Source of the DNA: Nitzschia sp. pyKryTriq1
Lineage: Eukaryota > Bacillariophyta > Bacillariophyceae > Bacillariales > Bacillariaceae
Assembly (NCBI GenBank): GCA_956465555.1
Contig: OY101123.1
Coordinates: 1,984,001 to 2,048,000, forward strand
Direction: 5' to 3'
DNA length: 64,000 nucleotides
Shown piece after piece: positions 57,165 to 64,000 of the stretch. Within the stretch, counting starts at the first letter, position 1. Every line of letters begins with the position of its first letter. A model generated the notes under the pieces. It was not told the DNA's origin and did not search any database. It was given only the letters and a program-made list of their open reading frames with translations. The position numbers were made by a program, and so were the translations under genes.

Positions 57165-58319
57165 CTACATCATAATGTCTCCCAAATATTCACGAGCACC
57201 TTCTCCCCTTCCACTCTTGGCAACTGGCGATGCCCATCGTAGACTGCTTTTGGATTTCATACTCTTGATGATCGCTCCCGGATGTTCATTGACGGAATTT
57301 CCAGCCTTGTACAGGGCATCGGAAATCCAAGCACAATTAAATCCCTTGTCACGGCACGCCCAAGCTTCCTCTACCTCTTCCAGTCCCTTGTCCATTCGTG
57401 CGATAATATTGGCAATGGTGGTAATGGTACGTCCTTCGGGAATCACAAGGTCTAGAATGACCTCCATCTTTCCATCGATGCCATTGACATTGACGACACT
57501 CAATATTTTGGCTCCAAGATCGACCGCCTGCTGCGCTTCTTCCTTGGTACTGACAGCAACAATCGCCTCAATGTTGACTGCCTGGCATGCCTTGAGTAGT
57601 GTCGTCATCACGTCGTTGTTACCGACAATTCCTAGAGAAATGACTGCCGCATGGGCTCCATACGCGGCAGTCCGAGCAATTTGCAATTCATCAATAATGA
57701 TATCATTATTAATGACCTTGATGGGTCCGGGCACTTCATTGCGATTGCGTCGTTGATCTTCCACAAAGACTTTCAGGTCGTCATACGTGCATCCTCCCAT
57801 TCGTTCATCGCACATGACCGCGACGGCGGACGCACCGAATTCTCGAAATTCATTGGACAAAATGGCAGGTTCAAAAATTTCCTTGATATACCCCGAATCG
57901 ACCAACTTGCGCTTGTATTCGGCAATCACAGTAATCGTTCCCTTTCGTCGCGTCAAGTCTTCTTGGAGTGGGCCCATGATCATCATGCCTTCTTCCGAGG
58001 ATGGCACAACGAAGGGCTGTCCTTCTGTCGCCGACAAGGCGGCCTTGATGATTTGGTATTGTTCCATCACCTCGTCTTCAATGCCACCGGCCACGTACTC
58101 GCGGAGGGACGCTTCTTTGGCCTTTTTCACCAAGGCACCCACCGCATTCAACTGAAAGGATAATGCCGATCGTCGAGCATAACTGCTACTAACTGGAAGA
58201 GGGACCATGAATGCATCAGTGACCGTCGCCGCCATCACCATCACCATCACCACCATAAGAAGCAGCACCAGCGAAAGTGCCATATTCGTAGAATTACTAG
58301 TAGTAGTAGTTCTTGCCAT
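57165..58319 (-). CDS. Plastid IGPS-like (TrpC family) protein, catalytic acid and base missing
   Basis: The 384-residue protein has a hydrophobic signal (ALSLVLLLMVVMVMVMAAT) ending VTDA, then FMVPLP, a diatom plastid leader. The body matches indole-3-glycerol-phosphate synthase, the beta/alpha barrel of tryptophan synthesis: TVIAEYKRK (usual E-x-K kept), GASAVAVMCDE, INNDIIIDELQI where the family has CKDFIIDPYQI, AIVAVSTKEEAQQAVDLGAK where it has LTEVSNEEE...LGAK, and SVVNVNG where it has GINNRDL. Thus the catalytic Lys is Asn and the catalytic Glu is Ala, while the barrel is intact. The loop that normally has SESG reads TIAN. It should be impaired in, or have lost, IGPS activity; a regulatory or new function is inference. 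Convergent with the coiled-coil gene 100 bp away. Confidence 0.8.
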   Translation of the reverse strand: MARTTTTSNSTNMALSLVLLLMVVMVMVMAATVTDAFMVPLPVSSSYARRSALSFQLNAVGALVKKAKEASLREYVAGGIEDEVMEQYQIIKAALSATEGQPFVVPSSEEGMMIMGPLQEDLTRRKGTITVIAEYKRKLVDSGYIKEIFEPAILSNEFREFGASAVAVMCDERMGGCTYDDLKVFVEDQRRNRNEVPGPIKVINNDIIIDELQIARTAAYGAHAAVISLGIVGNNDVMTTLLKACQAVNIEAIVAVSTKEEAQQAVDLGAKILSVVNVNGIDGKMEVILDLVIPEGRTITTIANIIARMDKGLEEVEEAWACRDKGFNCAWISDALYKAGNSVNEHPGAIIKSMKSKSSLRWASPVAKSGRGEGAREYLGDIMM

Positions 58320-58867
58320 TATTATTTTCGTTTGCTTTGTGTTTTTTTTATAGGTTTCTATATGAGTTCTTGGATTATCGACGCGTTATGGTACAGTAGT
58401 TCTTCTTCTTCGAGTTAGTTCTGCTCTGCGTCTTGATGATGTGAGTGATTGATGGCTGTGATGCATGATGGCCCTCCTCTCCCCTCTCCCTCATGCGCAC
58501 GAAAACGTACGTTGTGAGTGCACTGCTCTACTGTACCGGTACACCGTACTGCAAAAAAGTAATTCTGATGGGCGGCCGAAAACCCCACAGAAGGGAGGAG
58601 CGCCGGCCGGTCGTCTTCCTCCTTCGTGCGTCACTCATCTTTTGCGCGGGAAATGAAAAGGAATCTGGAATTCAAAATATTTTGGTCAACTAAGTAAGTC
58701 TCATTGGAACTCCACTCATAATGATGTAACGCCTCTGATAGCAATAGAGCTCACACCACACCATGACCATTCTTTGCTTCACAACATCATTCATTCATTC
58801 ATTCGCATGCTGCTGCCTGCTGCCATATCATTATTTCTTCTCTTTCTTTTACTCTACCTACGACACC
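58320..58867. other. Divergent spacer
   Basis: TACCGGTA at 58534-58541 is the only notable motif. In-frame sequence upstream of the ankyrin start (58763-58867) is Phe/Ser-rich and judged 5' UTR. Confidence 0.4.
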
Positions 58868-59422
58868 ATGGCATCTTTTGGATTGGGCCGGCCTGCCACC
58901 ACTGCCACAAATACTCCACAAACAACAGCAACTACTACTACTACTACTACTAGTGGTAGTGGTGGTAGCAGTAATATTGACTCTTCGACTCCTTGGATGG
59001 CAGCATCAGAAGGAAATTTGGCTCTGCTGCAATCCTCCCTCGCTGCTTTGAATCTTCCCGCCGGCGCCAATGCTGCCGATGAGAATGGATATACGTTGGT
59101 ACATGCGGCGGCCTCGTACAATCAACTTGAAATATTGCAGTTTCTAATCTTGAACCAAGGTGCCAATGTCCATGCGGCCGACAATGATGGAGATACCGCC
59201 TTGCATCATGCCGGAAACGTCCAGTCGGTCCAATTTCTCATCCAACACGGCAAGGCGAATCCCCACCAAACCAACGGACAGGGAAAGACGGCCTTGCAAG
59301 CCAAACAGGAAGAACTCGAAGAAATGATGCAAGATGAAGATATCGAAGACGATGATGATGAGTTAGAGGCGCTCCGAGAAGTGGTCCAATATCTAACATC
59401 CATACTACTTGTTGCTGCTTAA
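58868..59422 (+). CDS. Small ankyrin-repeat protein
   Basis: The start chosen is the ATG at 58868, in the strong context CACCATGG; the upstream in-frame extension to 58763 looks like UTR. The 184-residue protein has a Thr-rich N terminus, then ankyrin units: TPWMAASEGNLALLQSSL, ENGYTLVHAAASYNQLEILQFLILNQGANVHAA, DNDGDTALHHAGNVQSVQFLIQHGKANPHQ and NGQGKTALQAKQEELEEM. The brief unit with DGDTALHHAGNVQ and the short length resemble the conserved small ankyrin proteins of fungi and protists (yeast YGL242C type), whose role is unknown. The end is acidic (EDIEDDDDELEALREVV). It probably acts as a cytosolic or nuclear protein-binding adaptor, by analogy only. Confidence 0.8.
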   Translation: MASFGLGRPATTATNTPQTTATTTTTTTSGSGGSSNIDSSTPWMAASEGNLALLQSSLAALNLPAGANAADENGYTLVHAAASYNQLEILQFLILNQGANVHAADNDGDTALHHAGNVQSVQFLIQHGKANPHQTNGQGKTALQAKQEELEEMMQDEDIEDDDDELEALREVVQYLTSILLVAA

Positions 59423-59873
59423 AAAAAACATAAGATGAACAATGGAAAGACGACATCATTACTTTTAATTGAGTGAATGGAGCAAGGACTCTATAGAGCA
59501 AGGACGCGATCGGACCATTGAAAGGAGTGGAAGGAATGATATGTTGTATGCCACCACCACCCCCGCCCGGCAAGTCCAAAAATTACTACTACTAGATCGG
59601 GCAGGTGAAGAGCTGCCGGTAGCAGGCAGCACCATGATGCTATCTTGTCGTCTGTGACGAAGCATAGTCTACTCGCATCCACAAGTGGGTGTTGCAATAT
59701 CCATATAGTCTAACTGTCCTTCCTCTGCTCTACTCTTTACTCTAATGTATTATATTATCTGCAACTCTCTCTCTCTCTCTAGTAGAGAATAACTCTAGAG
59801 TAGAAATGATTTCAGTTATTTTCATTGTATTATTTTAAAAAGTATACTGTAGTAGCTGTAGTAGCCGATTAGT
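59423..59873. other. Convergent spacer with (CT)n
   Basis: No gene is seen; a short (CT)n run lies near 59766-59780. Confidence 0.45.
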
Positions 59874-62800
59874 CTACGATACTTCATAGTTAGGATGGAC
59901 TGCCAATAGCGTCTTTCCTTGTTCCTTTTTGCTCTTGGGAGCTTCCCCTACTGTAACCAGAATGCGGTCCACATCAATCAGTCGTCGAATGACCAAGTTT
60001 ACCTTTCGCTTGATTTCTTCGAGTCGCTCCAATGAATCTCCGATATCTTCGAGGCACTGATTCAAATACCATTCCATCGCCTGATCCCAGGTAAGGTAAT
60101 TGGTCACCTCTTCGCCTTCAAGCGCCCGCAAATGACCAGCAATAGCATTCGTAATGGCCTCGTACTCTTCAAAGGAGATCTTGGTCTTTTTCTTTTCCTT
60201 CTTTTTCTTTTTTCGTGGCGGCTCACCACCAACATCCGCTGCTGCTGCTGCTGCTGCTTCTACCTTGGGCTTCTGCTCGCCTTCGTCCGTCTCCATTGCT
60301 TGCGGGCCGCTCTCGTGTTGCTCTCCACCGGCACCCTCACCCTCACCGGCAGCTGCAGCCGCAGCCGGTGCAGACTCTTCACCCATATATTCTCCAGGAT
60401 TGATCATTGGTTGAGTCTCGAGATGGCGATCTGATTCTTGAGACTCGTCTCTATCATCATTATCGTCGTCGTCGTCGTCGTCATCATCATTGCCAGTTCC
60501 TTCCATGGCCGTATCCGGATGTTGGTCATCGTCGTCGTCATCCTCTACTTCGACATCCGACGTTTCGACTTGAATAATACTCGTTTTGAGGAGTCGGTAG
60601 GCTTCGCGGACATAGGAGGGCTGAATTTCATCCGAACAATGCAAGCGCGCCAAAGCTTCCGACAATCGAATCATGGACTCTAATTGACGGACCGTAATCC
60701 GATAGGCCGATCGAGATCGTCCCAGAGTATCGCCTTGTCGTAGTTTGCGATAACAATCCACCAGGACACGTTGAGTTTCAGGTGTGAGCTTGGGATTGAG
60801 CGTACGGGCAAATCGAATGTATCGACGCATTTGCTCCAAGGTAAAGGGTGTCTTGACCTTCTCTTGGTCTTGACAACGGTGGACCTTGAGAATATGTTGG
60901 GCTACTTGACGATCCGAGTCCGGATTGCAGTCGTCTAGGACGACAAAGAAGAGATCGAATCGACTCAAAATGGGCGCTGACAGTGCAACATTCGACTTGA
61001 GAGTTTTGGTGCGATCGTAGCGACCATAAATGGGATTGGCCGCGGCCAAAATGGATGCCCGAGCATTCAAAGTGGCTTGAATACCAGCCTTGGTAATGGT
61101 AATTGTCTGTTGTTCCATCGCTTCGTGAATCGCTACTTGATCGTGTGGGTCCATTTTGTCAAATTCGTCCTGTGAAAACAAGGTAAAACAAGGTTTGTAG
61201 AGCCGAGACACAAATACACAATCCGTGAGAAAAGACAGGGCAAGAGAATCACCAGCATCATCACCATCACCATCAAGACTTGACTTGACTTGACTTGACT
61301 TACAATACAACAAATACCATTATCCGCCAACATGAGAGCTCCGGCTTCAATGCAGTATTCCCCAGTATCTTGATCCCGTTGCACGGCTGCCGTCAAACCA
61401 GCAGCGGACGATGCCTTGCCCGAAGTATAGACGGCACGATTGGGCAAAAATGCGTGAACGTATTTCAAGAACTGCGATTTGGCCGTGGATGGATCTCCAA
61501 TGACGCACACGTTGATATCCCCTCGTAGCTTGATTCCATCTTGTGCGGTTGTTTTGTGAACACCCCCCAGCAGCATGAGTAGAATTCCCTTTTTGACTTC
61601 GCGATGTCCAAAGGTATTGGGGCAAATGGAGTCGACCATTTGTTCGTAGAGGCGAGGGGAGGTTTGCATGGCCCTGATTTCGGACCGTTGGGCCGATGTG
61701 AATTCCATGGCGACTTGTTCGGTGGTGGGATCATCCTGTTCGACTCGTGCCGTGGGACTGTTCCCTCCAAACAAAGTGGTCGCCAAGACTTGTTCGTTCC
61801 GATTGGCATGTTTCAAGGAATCCGCAGAAAGCACCGAGGTGGCCACGAAGCAGGTGCGATAGGTCAATTCCCTTACTCCCAATCCCTTGAGTCCTTGGAC
61901 TCCTCCCCCACCCCCCGTGGCGGCATCGCTCGGGCGAGTCTTGCTGACGGGAGCTTCTCCCGCCCGTGCCAAGGCACTTCCATCGGGCAATACCACAAAG
62001 GTTCCTGTAAAGACGCACTTGTCACCCGCCTTGCATCGTTCTACCATTTCGTTTCTCAAGATGATATCCATGCTACGGGGCATACTTCCCGCGGGAATTT
62101 GATTGGAATTTTCCTGGACTCGTAATTTTTGCCAGTCCACGAATTCCGATTGAGGCACTTGCAGTGTGAATTGCATCGGCGAAGCATTCTTGCAGCGAGG
62201 ATTTCGGCAAATAGTGGGGCGGGTAAAGTGAAACTGCTGGGCAATCTTGCCGGCCAGCAATCCGCATTTGTTGCATCGAAAGGAGGCCGAGACGAGTTCG
62301 GGTCTGACATCGGAGGTTCGAGTGACCGTGGCAGTGACCGAGGTGAGCGATCCGACATCTTCCATTTTCAGCTTTCGTATCGAGCGAGGCTGCGTGGGCA
62401 AGTTGTAAATGGCTACAAAAAACGTCAGTTGGTCCTCCTTGGCTTTGAGCTGTGGGTGCCGATCCAAGACAAAGGCCATCGCGGCACCGCGCAAGTACGG
62501 CTCGAATCGATAAAATTCCGATTGAATCGCGTCCGCCAGTTCGGCATCGACTTGGAGCAAGTGCTGAAAATTGACAAAGAGCGTGCTCGAAAAGCCCCGT
62601 TTGCTGCTCTCTTCTTCATCGTCGTTGTCATTGTCATTGTCCACGTCGGCGATTCCCAATTGTCGCATTAGAATTTCTGCCATTCCCTTGGCTTGATCGT
62701 GATAGGGCTGCATGTACGTGTAGCGCTGCTGCTGCTGCTGCTGTTCAGAGGAAGAAGAACCGAGGGACGCTTGGTCGTTGTTATCATCGTCTCGGTCTTG

Positions 62801-63341
62801 TTGCACTTGCTGCTGACTAAGGAAACGAGTATGGAAAGGAATCAAATGGAACGGAATGGAATGGAATGGCATACAAGGAAAGAAGGCAGCGGTGAGTTGG
62901 TGGATGGATGGATGGATGGATGGATGAATGCGATCGATCTTATCCGTGTACATGTAATATTTATATATTCACTCACTACTGCTGGAGAAACTTGGTGAAC
63001 TCTTGTCGCACCAGTTCTCCATTTTCATCCGTCGCCTCCAATCCTTCGACATTTCCGTCGTCATTGTTGGCACCCATCAACGCTTGGTCTCCCGTGGGAT
63101 CACGATGCCGACCGTTGGTGTTGCCATTGCCGGCAGCAGCGGCAGCAGCGTTGCCTTCCATGGCGGCTGCGACAATGTCCTCGACGTCGAGCTGCTGTTG
63201 CTGTTCGGGCGTCAACGCGGCGGCAGCGACGACCTGCGGTTCTCTGCCTCCTCCTCCGGCGGGAGATCCGGTGGCCGGTCCAGTATCGGGCAGAGAGTCA
63301 TTGTCGCTGATATTCCCGTCCATCATCATCATCATGACCAT
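59874..63341 (-). CDS. MCM6: DNA replication licensing factor MCM6
   Basis: Three exons on the minus strand: 62977-63341, 61304-62816 and 59874-61169, with introns 62817-62976 (GTGAGT...CCTTAG) and 61170-61303 (GTAAGT...TCACAG). The spliced CDS is 3174 nt, 1057 residues. It reads KFLQQYQQQVQQ at the first junction and GICCIDEFDKMDPHDQ at the second, so intron 2 splits the Walker B region. Features are the zinc finger FRCNKCG...CRNPRC, the MCM6-type DWQKLRVQENSNQIPAGSMP and GVRELTYR, Walker A GDPSTAKSQFLKY, the arginine-finger region LSRFDLFFVVLDD, and the MCM6 C-terminal winged helix (EYEAITNAIAGHLRALEGE). MCM6 is a subunit of the MCM2-7 helicase. The acidic linker between AAA+ and winged helix is unusually long. 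Intron 2 begins with tandem AAGTC units from its donor; intron 1 holds a GGAT repeat near 62902-62926. Confidence 0.94.
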
Positions 63342-64000
63342 CTTATCGTTTGTTGTTTGTCGCTAAGAGAGATACTGTAGTACGGTAGAATGCATAGATG
63401 ATGTACTTTATGTGGAGATCGGTACTGTATTATATTCAATGATTGTCGTGGTTCTTGCGCCTTCATTGGAGGCAGTCGACAGCAGAGCCGATGATGATGT
63501 TGATTCTTGGTCAAATGCACGTATGTATATCGTGCGACCAGTAGATTTCTACGATATCTTTCTACGACGGAGACCAATGCTGCCGCCGCCATAATAATAA
63601 TAATATCATCTTCTCTTCGCGCCAAAAACCAAGTCATGGCATCATACCTTCGATCACGTACATTCTACATTTTTCAGTACCAGTGTAAGTCTACTGTTAT
63701 ACCTATCCACAATAACTATAGTAATACGCATCTCTACTGTATCCGATCCGCGCCGGGCGGTGTGGGCGCGGGCCGGTTGAAACCAAACTCGTCGCGACAA
63801 ACGCACACAATACTGTAATACACGAGAAGAATGCTGGGATAGGTAAAACAGTAGCACAAAACCACATATCTTCCGAGCGCATAATAATCATATCTTCCAT
63901 CTTCCACATTCACCATCATCATCCTTCCTGCAAAGTCGCATCTATTTATTCTACTCATCGTACCACTCACTGCAGTATCATCATGGTGCCCCCCGGCCCC
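63342..64000. other. Spacer upstream of MCM6 to window end
   Basis: No confident gene is seen. The short frames are overlapping and lack coding character. The neighbouring gene may start beyond the right edge. Confidence 0.4.

Noticed and set aside
58763-58867. N-terminal extension of the ankyrin protein
   Set aside because: It is Phe/Ser/Cys-rich without targeting logic; the inner ATG has a much better start context and matches the family length.

Overview
The window reads as nuclear DNA of a diatom, most likely a pennate one. The evidence is a run of diatom traits: a two-domain DUF6824 (HPGN) regulator at 9534-11814; at least three proteins with bipartite plastid leaders (signal peptide followed by Phe at the cleavage site) at 29729, 54103 and 57165; a secreted Lys/Ser/Gly repeat protein of silaffin type at 34613-37096; short GT-AG introns; Gln, Asn, His and Ser homopolymers; intergenic DNA full of TAC/GTA triplet motifs; and Copia, LINE and Crypton-like element remains.

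Layout. 1-3018: a membrane protein cut by the window edge, then an FkbM-type methyltransferase. 3659-5176: two minus-strand genes of bacterial (Bacteroidetes-like) character in operon-like spacing. 5545-6355: a truncated LINE. 6518-21330: apyrase, DUF6824 regulator, multi-pass membrane protein, tandem translin protein, small secreted protein, membrane alpha/beta hydrolase and a diatom-type Cys-motif regulator. 22881-26206: a Trf4/5-like poly(A) polymerase whose N terminus equals that of histone H3. 27264-32155: an unrecognised low-complexity protein and a plastid MnmG. 34613-37096: the silaffin-like protein. 38450-39000: decayed repeats and a Crypton-like DNA-binding domain. 39351-44320: Prp38, a GAF protein, a secretory SDR and a broken pseudokinase. 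44752-49479: IRE1 with an added CCCH zinc finger. 50311-59422: a glycine-zipper membrane protein, a young broken Copia element, a plastid coiled-coil protein, a plastid IGPS-like protein without its catalytic acid and base, and an ankyrin protein. 59874-63341: MCM6.

How the genes relate. This is an ordinary mixed eukaryotic neighbourhood with no pathway cluster. Two themes recur. One is RNA handling (Trf4-like polymerase, IRE1, Prp38, MnmG, translin). The other is the secretory and plastid route (FkbM, apyrase, SDR, silaffin-like, IGPS-like). The most unusual observations are the H3-tail mimic on the poly(A) polymerase, the CCCH finger fused behind the IRE1 RNase, the bacterial two-gene block, the internally duplicated silaffin-like protein, and an intergenic palindrome (TACCGGTA) seen 13 times, never in a confident coding exon. 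All homology calls were made by eye without searches; exon boundaries were inferred from GT-AG signals and reading frame.
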